From an uncultured Atopobium sp. (lineage in GTDB: Bacteria > Actinomycetota > Coriobacteriia > Coriobacteriales > Atopobiaceae): DNA of 64,000 bases. The notes under the pieces were generated by a model. The model made no database searches and was not told the DNA's origin. It saw only the letters and a program-made list of their open reading frames with translations. The DNA lies in assembly GCA_937997345.1 (NCBI GenBank), contig CALKTD010000010.1:62001-126000 (forward strand), in the 5' to 3' direction. The first letter of the stretch is position 1; every line of letters begins with the position of its first letter. The translations under genes and the position numbers were made by a program. Of the stretch, positions 8,218 through 16,723 are shown one piece after another.

Positions 8218-9849
8218 ATGCTTGATGAACTTCGTGTGCAAAATGTTGCACTTATTGAAGACGCTTCTCTTGCACCCGCCTCAGGTTTAACTGTTTTAAC
8301 AGGAGAGACAGGTGCTGGTAAAACCGCTCTTTTATCTTCCATTAAGCTCTTAGTAGGAGAGCGTGCGGATGCTTCTGCAGTAAGAGAAGGAACAGACGCT
8401 CTTAGGGTTGAGGCACGCTTTTTTACCTCACCAGAAGATCAAGAGGGCATTGTTGTCTCTAGAAAAGTCTCTGCTGATGGTAGAGGCAGGGTAGAGATTA
8501 ATGGCCACATGGCATCAGTTAAAGAGCTGGCTGGAGGCATTGGAACATCAATTGATCTGTGTGGTCAACATGAACATCAAAGGCTGCTTGACGTAAAGAA
8601 CCATGTCAGCATGCTAGACGCATGGATTGGATCAGATATTCAATCTTGCCAGACAGAGTATGTAGACGCTCTTCATGCTTACCATGCTGCAGTCGCTGAA
8701 CTTCAACGAGTTATTGAAGTAAGCCAGTCTAGCAATTCAAAGATTGATGAAGCGGCATTTCTTGTCCAAAGAATTGATGAAGTCTCTCCTAAAGAAGGGG
8801 AGTTAGAAGACCTAGAAGAGCAACTTCCTCGGTTTGAACACGCAGAGGCTCTCCTTCAAGCTGCAGGAGGAACACATGAGTTGCTCTCAAGTGATGAGGG
8901 TATCATTGATTCTCTCTCTGATGCAGTTCAGATGCTTCAGAGTGCTTCAACGTTTGATGCTACGCTAGGTAATTATGCAGAGTCTCTTTCAGGTGCACTT
9001 ATAGAGATTGAGGATGTTTCTTCAGAGCTCAGAAGCTATGTTGGATCTCTCGATTTTGATGAAGAAGCACTTGAAGAGATGCAAAGTCGTATGGCTCGTC
9101 TTCAGGGTCTTATGAGAACGTATGGTCCTGGCATGAAAGACGTATTTAAAAAATACCAGGTAGCTCAAAATCTTCTTGAGGTTACAAGAGACACAGAAAA
9201 GCTTGTCCGTGAGGCACAGGCAGGGGTAGATAGGGCAAAAGAGACTCTTACCGTAAGGGCTCAGGCACTTAAAAAGGTTCGTGTTGCTGCAGCTCCAAAA
9301 CTTTGTGATGCTGTTACTAAGCAAATGAGTCATCTGCAGATGGGTTCAGCTCAGATTGAATTGAACTTTGAAGATCTTCCTTTTGAGCAGTGGAATAAAG
9401 TTGGCTCTACAAAGATTGAGCTTATGTATAAGCCTTCAGCTCAGATGACTGCTCGTCCGCTTAGAAAGATTGCCTCTGGTGGTGAGGTTTCTCGCGTCAT
9501 GCTTGCATGCAAAGTGGTTCTAGGAGAGTCTGACGTTTGCGATACGCTTGTATTTGATGAGGTTGACGCTGGCGTTGGTGGAGCTACTGCCGTTGCTCTT
9601 GCAGAGGTTTTAGCGCAGCTTGCTAAAACACATCAGGTGATTGTGGTAACTCACCTGCCACAGGTTGCTGTTATGGCCTCTAAACATTATGTAGTCTCAA
9701 AGACAGAAGAACATAACGCGCTTCCTATAACTTCTCTTACAGAGGTTTCTGGTACTCAGAGAGAAGAAGAGATTGCACGCATGCTTTCAGGCTCTATAAC
9801 TGAGGCTTCTTTGGCTCACGCGCATGAGCTGCTGTCAGAAGTCCGCTAG
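8218..9849 (+). CDS. recN: DNA repair protein RecN
   Basis: A 543-residue SMC-like ATPase. Walker A is GETGAGKT at 29-36, a coiled-coil middle (about 160-370) is rich in Glu and Leu, and the ABC signature is ASGGEVSRVMLACK. Walker B is LVFDEVDAGVGG, and a late switch VVTHLPQVAVMA follows. RecN acts early in double-strand break repair. It begins 11 bases after nadK with AGCAGGT upstream. recN is SOS-controlled in many bacteria, but I see no GAAC-N4-GTTC box in front of it here; it appears to be co-transcribed with nadK. Confidence 0.95.
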   Translation: MLDELRVQNVALIEDASLAPASGLTVLTGETGAGKTALLSSIKLLVGERADASAVREGTDALRVEARFFTSPEDQEGIVVSRKVSADGRGRVEINGHMASVKELAGGIGTSIDLCGQHEHQRLLDVKNHVSMLDAWIGSDIQSCQTEYVDALHAYHAAVAELQRVIEVSQSSNSKIDEAAFLVQRIDEVSPKEGELEDLEEQLPRFEHAEALLQAAGGTHELLSSDEGIIDSLSDAVQMLQSASTFDATLGNYAESLSGALIEIEDVSSELRSYVGSLDFDEEALEEMQSRMARLQGLMRTYGPGMKDVFKKYQVAQNLLEVTRDTEKLVREAQAGVDRAKETLTVRAQALKKVRVAAAPKLCDAVTKQMSHLQMGSAQIELNFEDLPFEQWNKVGSTKIELMYKPSAQMTARPLRKIASGGEVSRVMLACKVVLGESDVCDTLVFDEVDAGVGGATAVALAEVLAQLAKTHQVIVVTHLPQVAVMASKHYVVSKTEEHNALPITSLTEVSGTQREEEIARMLSGSITEASLAHAHELLSEVR

Positions 9850-9939
9850 ATTTTTCAGAACTACATGGACATAACAATGTATTTGTTTGGAGATTAAATT
9901 TCTCGGCACTATGGGCCTTAAAGCGGAATAATATAAAGA

Positions 9940-9983
9940 CCCGTAGAAATGTAATTGGCTAATCTTACCTACGGGAGTAATCC
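9940..9983 (+). promoter_or_regulatory. pyrG leader with a hairpin that covers the ribosome site
   Basis: CCCGTAG (9940-9946) is complementary to CTACGGG (9969-9975), and the second arm overlaps the GGGAG ribosome site (9973-9977) of pyrG. A TATA-rich stretch just upstream (9928-9937) is the likely -10 region, so the transcript would begin close to the first arm. Translational control is an inference. Confidence 0.4.
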
Positions 9984-11633
9984 ATGACCAAGCACATATT
10001 TGTAACAGGTGGCGTTGTTTCCTCTCTTGGAAAAGGAATCACTGCTGCATCTCTCGGCCGACTTCTTAAGGCTCGTGGCTATAAGGTCATGATGCAAAAA
10101 GCTGACCCATATCTCAATGTTGATCCAGGCACTATGAGTCCTTTCCAGCATGGTGAGGTTTTTGTCACTGAGGACGGTAAAGAGACTGACCTTGACCTTG
10201 GTCATTATGAGCGCTTTATTGACGAGAATCTTACCAGGGAGTCTAACTTCACCACTGGCCTCATTTATCAGTCTTTGATTCAGCGAGAGCGCGCTGGAGA
10301 CTTCCTTGGCGGAACAGTTCAGGTAATTCCTCATGTAACTGATGCAATTAAGGCTCGTTTTGCTCGCATTGAAGAGGTTACTAATGCTGATATAGTCATC
10401 ACAGAGCTTGGTGGCACTATTGGTGATATTGAGTCTCAGCCTTTTGTTGAGGCAATTCGCCAGTTTAGAAAAGAGCGTGGCGCAAGCAACGTTGCTATTA
10501 TTCACGTGAGCCTTGTTCCTTATATTGCTGCTGCTCATGAGGTCAAGACTAAGCCTACGCAGCACTCCGTAAAAGAGCTTCGTTCCCTTGGTATTCAGCC
10601 AGACTTTATCGTGTGCCGTTCTAGCCATTCTGTGGATGAATCTATTCGCGAGAAAATCGCTAATTTCTGCGACGTTGATGCAGATTGTGTTTTTGAAAAC
10701 AACGATTTACTTTCAATTTACGATGTTCCAGCACATCTGGCAGCACAGGGATTTGACAAGAAGGTACTTGAGCGCCTTGGTCTTGAAGTCCGTCCAAGTG
10801 ATCTTGGCAGTTGGGAAGCATTTACTACCGCTATGCATAAGGCAAATGCGCTTGAAGACACAACAAGAATTTATGTTGTCGGCAAGTATACACAGCTGCC
10901 TGATGCCTACCTTTCTGTTATTGAGGCACTTCACCACTCTGGTATTTTCTATGGCAGACACGTTGATATCCGCCTGGTAAATGGTGAAGAGCTGACAGAA
11001 GAAGACGTAGAGCAGGAGCTTACTGGTGCAGATGGCATTTTGGTTCCTGGTGGCTTTGGTCTTCGCGGTGTAGAGGGTAAGATGGTTGCTATTCGTCGTG
11101 CCCGTGAGCTCAAGATTCCTTACCTTGGTGTTTGCCTTGGTATGCAGATGGCTGTTACTGAGTTTGCTCGTGACGTCTGCGGCATGGAGGGTGCAAATTC
11201 AGCAGAGTTTGGTCCAGATACTCCATATCCTGTCATCGATCTTATGCCTGATCAGGAGGATATTACTGACAAGGGCGGTACCATGCGCCTTGGTTCTTAT
11301 CCTTGCAAGGTTGTTGAAGGAACTCTTGCACACGAGGCATATGGCAACAACTTGGTTTACGAGCGTCATCGTCACCGCTATGAGGTAAGCAACGTATTCC
11401 GTAATCAGCTTGTTGAGGCTGGTCTGGTCGTTTCTGGTGTTTCTCCAGACGATCGCCTCGTAGAGATGATTGAGCTTCCAGAGTCTGTTCACCCTTGGTT
11501 TGTTGCAAGCCAGGCACACCCAGAGTTCAAGAGCCGTCCAACTCATCCTGCACCTTTGTTCCGTGAGTTTGCACGTGCAGCAATCGCTCATCATGAGGGT
11601 GTTGACCGTCATGATGTAAACCAGGCTCTCTAA
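9984..11633 (+). CDS. pyrG: CTP synthase
   Basis: A 549-residue enzyme of normal length that converts UTP, ATP and glutamine to CTP. The N-terminal synthetase domain starts with [21 protein letters not shown] (P-loop) and contains the [24 protein letters not shown] block. The C-terminal class I glutaminase has the nucleophile in [10 protein letters not shown] and the His/Glu pair in [10 protein letters not shown]. The start has GGGAG six bases upstream. xerD follows 28 bases later. Confidence 0.97.
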   Translation: MTKHIFVTGGVVSSLGKGITAASLGRLLKARGYKVMMQKADPYLNVDPGTMSPFQHGEVFVTEDGKETDLDLGHYERFIDENLTRESNFTTGLIYQSLIQRERAGDFLGGTVQVIPHVTDAIKARFARIEEVTNADIVITELGGTIGDIESQPFVEAIRQFRKERGASNVAIIHVSLVPYIAAAHEVKTKPTQHSVKELRSLGIQPDFIVCRSSHSVDESIREKIANFCDVDADCVFENNDLLSIYDVPAHLAAQGFDKKVLERLGLEVRPSDLGSWEAFTTAMHKANALEDTTRIYVVGKYTQLPDAYLSVIEALHHSGIFYGRHVDIRLVNGEELTEEDVEQELTGADGILVPGGFGLRGVEGKMVAIRRARELKIPYLGVCLGMQMAVTEFARDVCGMEGANSAEFGPDTPYPVIDLMPDQEDITDKGGTMRLGSYPCKVVEGTLAHEAYGNNLVYERHRHRYEVSNVFRNQLVEAGLVVSGVSPDDRLVEMIELPESVHPWFVASQAHPEFKSRPTHPAPLFREFARAAIAHHEGVDRHDVNQAL

Positions 11634-11661
11634 GCAGAATTTTTAATAGGGAAGAATACTT

Positions 11662-12570
11662 ATGGACCTCGCTCAGGCGCGTACAGAGTTTTTAGCGTAT
11701 GTTGCCGTTGAGCGAGGCCTTTCTGTAAATACGCTTGATGCCTATACCAGAGATTTAGAGGGTTATTTGCTTTGGCTGAATGGCAAAAAGATTACTTTGC
11801 CCAACCAGGTGACTCGCTCCGATGTTGAAGAGTACATAGGCTCTCTTAGAGATTTAGGTATGGCTCCAGCTTCGGTTGAGCGCCACACTGCGGCACTTAG
11901 AAACTTCCACAAGTTTATGGCTGTTGAGCAAATTTGTGAGTCATCTCCAGCTGAAGATTTACCTACCGCAGCAAGAATTCAAAGGCTTCCTGATGTTATC
12001 TCTCAAGAGAAGGCAGAAGAGCTGCTTGATCAGCCATTTCCTAATTCGCCCCTAGGCATTCGAGATAGAGCCATACTTGAGTTGCTGTATGGGTGTGGGC
12101 TTCGTGTGTCTGAGCTTTGCGATCTTGAGGTTCGAGGTGTCCTTCTAGAAGATGAACTCTTGCGTGTTTTTGGTAAGGGTTCCAAAGAGCGCGTAGTCCC
12201 CGTGTTAGGCTCTGCGCATCGTGCACTTAAAACATACCTTTATGAAGCTCGTTCACTTTTGCTTAAGCACGGCCAGGTGTCTGAGGTGTTTGTAAACGCC
12301 AGAGGCGGACGCATTTCTCGCCAGTCGGTACATAAACTGGTGGCAAATTACGGCAGGGTAGTGGGGATTGAAGGTTTGCATCCTCACACACTGCGCCACA
12401 GTTTTGCCACACACCTTCTAGAGGGTGGCGCTGATCTTCGCTCGGTGCAGGAGCTTTTAGGACACGTTGATATTTCAACCACGCAGCTCTATACGCACGT
12501 AGATAGGTCGCACATTAGAGACGTGTACCTTGAGGCTCACCCAAGAGCCCACGTTCACGCGGACAAATAA
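11662..12570 (+). CDS. xerD: Site-specific tyrosine recombinase, XerD type
   Basis: This 302-residue recombinase has an N-terminal SAM-like core-binding domain (about 1-95) and a catalytic domain with all six active residues: Arg148 (GCGLRVSEL), Lys172 (FGKGSKER), His242, Arg245 (HPHTLRHSFATH), His268 (LLGHVDIS) and Tyr277 (TQLYTHV). Length and spacing match chromosome-dimer-resolving Xer proteins rather than phage integrases. No attachment site or phage gene is nearby. XerC versus XerD cannot be decided firmly by eye; XerD is favoured by length and core spacing. Confidence 0.88.
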   Translation: MDLAQARTEFLAYVAVERGLSVNTLDAYTRDLEGYLLWLNGKKITLPNQVTRSDVEEYIGSLRDLGMAPASVERHTAALRNFHKFMAVEQICESSPAEDLPTAARIQRLPDVISQEKAEELLDQPFPNSPLGIRDRAILELLYGCGLRVSELCDLEVRGVLLEDELLRVFGKGSKERVVPVLGSAHRALKTYLYEARSLLLKHGQVSEVFVNARGGRISRQSVHKLVANYGRVVGIEGLHPHTLRHSFATHLLEGGADLRSVQELLGHVDISTTQLYTHVDRSHIRDVYLEAHPRAHVHADK

Positions 12571-12726
12571 ACGCGCTTAATGCAATCGTGAGGCAAAGTG
12601 GTGACTGCGTAAAAGCAAGGTGGGGATTTTGTTTGAGTAACGTGTGATTTTTGTCACGAGTTCACCACAATTTTCTCAAAAATTTTCACTTCATAAAAAA
12701 TTTAATAAATCGTATCCAAGACTAAG

Positions 12727-12758
12727 AAAATCCGTCCTTTTGTAGTTCGGATTTTTTT
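12727..12758 (+). terminator. Terminator after xerD
   Basis: AAAATCCG (12727-12734) pairs with CGGATTTT (12748-12755) over a 13-base loop and ends in seven T. Confidence 0.65.
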
Positions 12759-12833
12759 AAACACTACATATTGTGGTCAAAATGTCATATCTCATATCTT
12801 CGTTAAACCCCAGCTAAACCATAAGAAAAATAC

Positions 12834-12870
12834 TTGGTGTTGGAAAGTGTTTTCTAGTGTGTGTAAGTGT
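12834..12870 (+). promoter_or_regulatory. MraZ operator: four GTGT direct repeats at exact 10-bp spacing
   Basis: TTGGTGT, AAAGTGT, CTAGTGT and TAAGTGT begin at 12834, 12844, 12854 and 12864. The shared core (A/G)GTGT recurs once per helical turn. MraZ is known to bind three or four short direct repeats with 10-bp period upstream of its own gene (TGGG-type in E. coli, AAAGTG-type in Mycoplasma). The match in spacing, copy number and place makes this a strong candidate for autorepression of the whole cluster. Confidence 0.8.
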
Positions 12871-12987
12871 CGAAATGAGTTATATTTATTCCACGTTCAA
12901 TCGACGGACTATGCCCAAGCGTTGCCGCGCACACACAACACAAACACAGCCCGCGCGGCAAGGGGCGCCAACGTGAAAGGGGGAGAC

Positions 12988-13422
12988 ATGCTTACTGGTC
13001 AGTATCAGCGTTCGCTGGACTCCAAGATTCGCGTGACTCTTCCTGCACCTCAGCGCAAGCAGCTTGGCGATGTTGTCATCTTGCTCCGTCGACAGGACGC
13101 GCTTTACGGCTACTCACCTGAGGCGTATGAGGCTTGGATTGCAAGTCTGAACCTCAACCCAAGGAACCGTGACGACGTCACAGCACTTCGCATGCTGAAC
13201 GCAGCAGCAACAACCGTCGACATTGACTCGGCCGGCCGTGTTGCTCTGGGAAAGATTGACGAGTCCGATCCACAGGCTAGGGAGAAGCTCCAGCTTGACC
13301 GCGACGTCACTATTGTCGGTAACGGCGACCACTTTGAGATTTGGAACACCAACAAGTGGAACAGCCTCTTCTCGGCAGATGACCGCGTTGCAACGCTCGA
13401 GGATCTCATCTTTGGCGCCTAG
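12988..13422 (+). CDS. mraZ: Transcriptional regulator MraZ
   Basis: From the ATG at 12988 the protein has 144 residues, the family norm. Two SpoVT/AbrB-like halves are visible: LDSKIRVTLPAPQR and, further on, VDIDSAGRVALGKI. MraZ binds its own promoter and usually represses the dcw cluster. AAAGGGGGAG sits just upstream of the ATG, which rules out the longer frame starting at 12847. The operator described upstream is its expected target. It is the first gene of the division cluster. Confidence 0.95.
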   Translation: MLTGQYQRSLDSKIRVTLPAPQRKQLGDVVILLRRQDALYGYSPEAYEAWIASLNLNPRNRDDVTALRMLNAAATTVDIDSAGRVALGKIDESDPQAREKLQLDRDVTIVGNGDHFEIWNTNKWNSLFSADDRVATLEDLIFGA

Positions 13423-13437
13423 TGAGGCGAGAAGATC

Positions 13438-14421
13438 GTGAAGGTAGAAGACGGTAACTTGAAAGTCGAATATCGGCACCAACCAGTAATGCTTGCAGAA
13501 GTGCTGCGCGAGCTGGACCCCAAGCCAGGTGAAGTTGTTTGCGACTGCACCTTGGGAGGAGCGGGCCACACCGTAGAGATGGCAAAGCTGATTGCTCCAG
13601 ACGGTCTTTCCATTGGAATTGACCAGGACGCAATGGCTCATCAAGCAGCAGCTGCTCGCCTGAAGCAAGAAGTACCAAACGCGGAGTTTTTACCGCTTAA
13701 GGGAAATTTTGGCGACCTCGATGAACTTCTCGTCTCTGCAGAAGTCCCCGGAGTTGACTGTTTTCTCTTTGACATTGGTGTTTCTTCTCCTCAGCTTGAT
13801 ATCCCAGAGCGAGGCTTTTCGTACCACGAAGATGCCCCGTTGGATATGCGAATGGACCCGGGCAAACAAACTCCAACTGCACAAGAGGTCATCAACACCT
13901 ACAACGAAGCCGACCTCGCCCGAATCCTTCGAATTTACGGAGACGAGAAATTTGCCTCACGCATTGCACGACGCATTGTACAAACGCGAGAAAAGCGTCC
14001 CATTCAAACGACGCTTGAGCTTGTTGAGGTAATCAAGGCGGCAATTCCCGCAGCAGCGCGTCGTCACGGCGGACATCCTGCCAGAAAGACGTTCCAAGCA
14101 CTTCGTATTGAAGTGAACCACGAACTTGAGGTTTTGGAGCGCGGACTTCGTTCTGCAATTGCCTGGGCTAATTCAGGAGGCAGGATTTGCGTTATCTCGT
14201 ACCACTCGCTTGAAGATCGCATTGTCAAGCACGTGTTCTCCGAGCTCAGTCAAGGTTGTATCTGCCCGCCAGACCTTCCGGTTTGTATGTGCGGTCAAGT
14301 GCCGATAGTTGACGTGATTACGCGCAAACCTCTTGTGGCCACTCCAGAAGAGATAGAGCGCAACCCAAGGGCGAGAAGTGCCCTGATGAGGGTAGCGGTT
14401 AAACGCGACCCAGAGAAATGA
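13438..14421 (+). CDS. rsmH: 16S rRNA (cytosine-N4)-methyltransferase RsmH
   Basis: A 327-residue SAM enzyme that N4-methylates C1402 of 16S rRNA. Key stretches are YRHQPVMLAEVL at the start, CDCTLGGAGHTVEMA (SAM loop, about residues 37-51), FLFDIGVSSPQLDIPERGFSY, and the C-terminal ISYHSLEDRIVK and NPRARSALMRV. The GTG start lies 15 bases after mraZ. The gap holds a GGCGAGAA octamer that is also the only purine-rich element upstream and may act as a poor ribosome site. Confidence 0.95.
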   Translation: MKVEDGNLKVEYRHQPVMLAEVLRELDPKPGEVVCDCTLGGAGHTVEMAKLIAPDGLSIGIDQDAMAHQAAAARLKQEVPNAEFLPLKGNFGDLDELLVSAEVPGVDCFLFDIGVSSPQLDIPERGFSYHEDAPLDMRMDPGKQTPTAQEVINTYNEADLARILRIYGDEKFASRIARRIVQTREKRPIQTTLELVEVIKAAIPAAARRHGGHPARKTFQALRIEVNHELEVLERGLRSAIAWANSGGRICVISYHSLEDRIVKHVFSELSQGCICPPDLPVCMCGQVPIVDVITRKPLVATPEEIERNPRARSALMRVAVKRDPEK

Positions 14422-14479
14422 AGTACCCCATAGCACTTGTTGCTTGTTGTTAAGAAGTTTTTGAAGGGATTGAAGTTTA

Positions 14480-14899
14480 ATGGCACGTTACGGATCAGAA
14501 GCTGTAGCACGCACAACTCAGTTTGAGCATGAGTACGCTCCTGAACAGAGCACTCGCACATCTTTTGAGGTTGTCCCTGGTGGCGGCCTTGATGCTGATG
14601 CTCGCCGTGGCGTAAGCAGCCAGTTCATCCAGCGTGTCAAGCTTATTGCTGTTGCTGCAGCACTCTTCCTGACACTTGGTGTTGTCCGTATTGGTATCTC
14701 TACCGCTACGGTTTCAACTCTTCAGGCTAATAACGTCATCAGAAATGAAATGCGCGCAACAACTGCAACTAACGATTCCCTGCGCGTTTCTCGCTCCCTG
14801 CTTGCAAGCACTACACGCATTGAGCGTATTGCTACTCAGAATTACGGTATGACTCTTGAGACAAATCGTCCTGTTGTAGATGTAAGCAACAACGCTTAG
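14480..14899 (+). CDS. ftsL: FtsL-like division protein
   Basis: A 139-residue bitopic protein in the ftsL position between rsmH and ftsI. It has a cytoplasmic N-terminus of about 50 residues, one membrane helix (about 53-72, LIAVAAALFLTLGVVRIGIS) and an outside heptad-like segment (about 80-125, ANNVIRNEMRATTATNDSLRVS onward). FtsL sequences diverge strongly, so identity rests on topology and position. It would form the FtsQ-FtsL-(FtsB) complex that activates FtsW-FtsI. GAAGGGA precedes the ATG. Confidence 0.75.
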   Translation: MARYGSEAVARTTQFEHEYAPEQSTRTSFEVVPGGGLDADARRGVSSQFIQRVKLIAVAAALFLTLGVVRIGISTATVSTLQANNVIRNEMRATTATNDSLRVSRSLLASTTRIERIATQNYGMTLETNRPVVDVSNNA

Positions 14900-14915
14900 G
14901 CGTAAAATATACGTT

Positions 14916-16715
14916 GTGAGTACGCAGAATCGACATACTCGCGCATCGCGCAGAAAAACTCCTGAGGCCTCGTACGACGAGGCCTCTCGTGTGCATTTTC
15001 GTGGTCATCGTGGTAGCAGCGGTGGCTCGGATGATGTTGGCCCTGAAGGTAGACTCCGTCGCGTAGCAGCTGCTATGGCCATTATGGTGGCAATTGTTGT
15101 TCTTAGACTTGCTTGGCTGCAAATCTTTACGGCAGCAGATCTTGCAAAGGGCGCCGAGAATAACCGCACCAACGATATTGTCTTACACGCTCGCCGCGGC
15201 ACCATTTACGATCGCAATGGCAACGTCTTAGCCATGAGCGTTGACTGCAAAGATATCTACGCCAATCCTTCAGAGATTAAAGATGCAAGCTCCGTAGCCC
15301 AGGTTTTTGCCTCGTTTTTAGGCGGAAGCCCTTCAGACTATCTTGGGGATCTGCAGCAAGACACCACATTTGTCTATGTACGTCGTCGTGTTGACACTGA
15401 TACTGCTTCTAAGATTGAAAAAGCACTTGACGAGAAGAACCTCAAGGGCGTCTATTTTGTTAACAACACCAAGCGCGTCTATCCTTATGGCAACGTTGGC
15501 GTTCAGATCCTGGGCTTTGTAAACGCGGATAACGAAGGCGCTTCTGGCCTTGAGTATTACTACAACGATATTCTTGCAGGTACTAATGGCCACATGATCG
15601 TTGAGACCGGCGCTGGTGGTACGCCAATTGCTGGCGGTACTTCAAATATTACTGAGGCACAAAATGGACAGGACATTGTTCTTTCCATTGATATTGAGCT
15701 CCAGAAGAAGGCAGAAGAGCAGCTTACTGCAGCAGTTAAAGACTTTGAGGCCCAGCAGGGCGGCTCAATCATGGCCATGAATCCTCGTACCGGAGAAATC
15801 TATGCCGCCGCTTCGTACCCTCTTCCAGATTTTAAGAGCGATAACGGCGTTGACTACGAATCCCTCAACCTCAAGTTAGTCTCAAGTATCTATGAGCCTG
15901 GCTCGGTATTTAAGGTAATTACCACCTCAATTGGTGTAGATAACAACCTCTTTGGTCCAGATTCAACCTTCAACATCCCAACCGAGCTTAAAGTTGGAGA
16001 TAACAAGGTTACCGATGATGACTGGCGTACTAGCGCCATGGACATGAGCGTAAGAGAGATGCTTAGACGTTCTTCTAACGTTGGTATGGCTTTCCTCGAG
16101 ACACAGCTTATAGGCGACGAGCGCTTTGCAGCAGGAATTGATAAGTTCGGTATAGGTCACACCACAGGCATTGACTTCCCTGGTGAAGCCACAGGAATAG
16201 TCCGCTCTCTGGACGAATATGAAGGTCCAACAGGCGGAAACATGGCGTTTGGTCAGGGTCTTGCAATCCCATTTATCCAGGTCATTCGTGCATATACTGC
16301 TGTTGCCAATAAGGGAACTATGGTGACTCCACACTTTATGGTTTCTAAGGGTGGACAAGAGGTTACCTGGCCTACTAAAGACGTTATTTCTGCTTCCACA
16401 GCTTCGGCCGAGCTTGACATGATGACCACCGTTGTCAAAGAGGGTACCGGTGTTCGTGCAGGTATCTATGGCTATACCGTTGCTGGTAAAACAGGTACGG
16501 GCCAGCAGGTTGTGGAAGAAACCGGCTCGTACGGCGAGAATTCCGGTTTTGTTGCTTCCTTCTGCGGTATCGTGAATCCATCAGAATCTGATTTGATGGT
16601 TTACGTTGGACTTAACGATACCCACCAGCTTGCATCGCAATCTGCCGCTGTGGTTTTTTCGCAATTTGCAAAAGACGCAGCTACACGCCTTAATATTCAA
16701 CCAATCAATAACTAG
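14916..16715 (+). CDS. ftsI: Division transpeptidase, class B penicillin-binding protein (FtsI/PBP3)
   Basis: A 599-residue class B PBP. A basic cytoplasmic N-terminus leads to a membrane anchor (about 50-71), the PBP-dimer domain (from RRGTIYDRNGNVLA) and the transpeptidase domain. Active-site motifs are all present: S330-x-x-K333 (PGSVFKV), S386-S-N388 and K525-T-G527. There is no PASTA repeat. It crosslinks septal peptidoglycan with FtsW. The GTG start has no clear ribosome site, so the exact start is uncertain. murE, which normally follows, is absent. Confidence 0.93.
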   Translation: MSTQNRHTRASRRKTPEASYDEASRVHFRGHRGSSGGSDDVGPEGRLRRVAAAMAIMVAIVVLRLAWLQIFTAADLAKGAENNRTNDIVLHARRGTIYDRNGNVLAMSVDCKDIYANPSEIKDASSVAQVFASFLGGSPSDYLGDLQQDTTFVYVRRRVDTDTASKIEKALDEKNLKGVYFVNNTKRVYPYGNVGVQILGFVNADNEGASGLEYYYNDILAGTNGHMIVETGAGGTPIAGGTSNITEAQNGQDIVLSIDIELQKKAEEQLTAAVKDFEAQQGGSIMAMNPRTGEIYAAASYPLPDFKSDNGVDYESLNLKLVSSIYEPGSVFKVITTSIGVDNNLFGPDSTFNIPTELKVGDNKVTDDDWRTSAMDMSVREMLRRSSNVGMAFLETQLIGDERFAAGIDKFGIGHTTGIDFPGEATGIVRSLDEYEGPTGGNMAFGQGLAIPFIQVIRAYTAVANKGTMVTPHFMVSKGGQEVTWPTKDVISASTASAELDMMTTVVKEGTGVRAGIYGYTVAGKTGTGQQVVEETGSYGENSGFVASFCGIVNPSESDLMVYVGLNDTHQLASQSAAVVFSQFAKDAATRLNIQPINN

Positions 16716-16723
16716 GAGAGCTC

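Larger units (their letters stand above)
12571..12987 (+). promoter_or_regulatory. 417-base gap before mraZ: terminator, MraZ operator, promoter
   Basis: This is the only gene-free stretch over 300 bases. After the xerD terminator comes A/T-rich DNA, then the four-repeat operator (12834-12870). TATATT at 12881-12886 follows as a possible -10 box, then a C/A/G-rich leader to the AAAGGGGGAG ribosome site of mraZ. An in-frame upstream extension of mraZ is open from 12847 but lies over the operator and does not look like coding sequence. Confidence 0.6.

Noticed and set aside
9969..10628. Long minus-strand open frame opposite pyrG, and similar frames opposite efp (4552-5151), mraY (18694-19239) and the PTS gene (1353-2057)
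   Set aside because: They are shadows of well-supported genes. Their amino-acid make-up is rich in Cys, Asn and Leu and resembles no family, and no ribosome sites precede them.
11662..12570. The tyrosine recombinase as a phage or island integrase
   Set aside because: Its length and residue spacing match Xer proteins, and there is no attachment-site repeat, tRNA target or phage gene nearby.
12834..12870. The short repeats before mraZ as a CRISPR fragment
   Set aside because: The repeat core is only five bases with 10-bp period and no spacers; it matches a MraZ operator.
12847..13422. The long version of mraZ starting at 12847
   Set aside because: The extra 47 codons lie over the operator and leader; the ATG at 12988 has a strong ribosome site and gives the family length.
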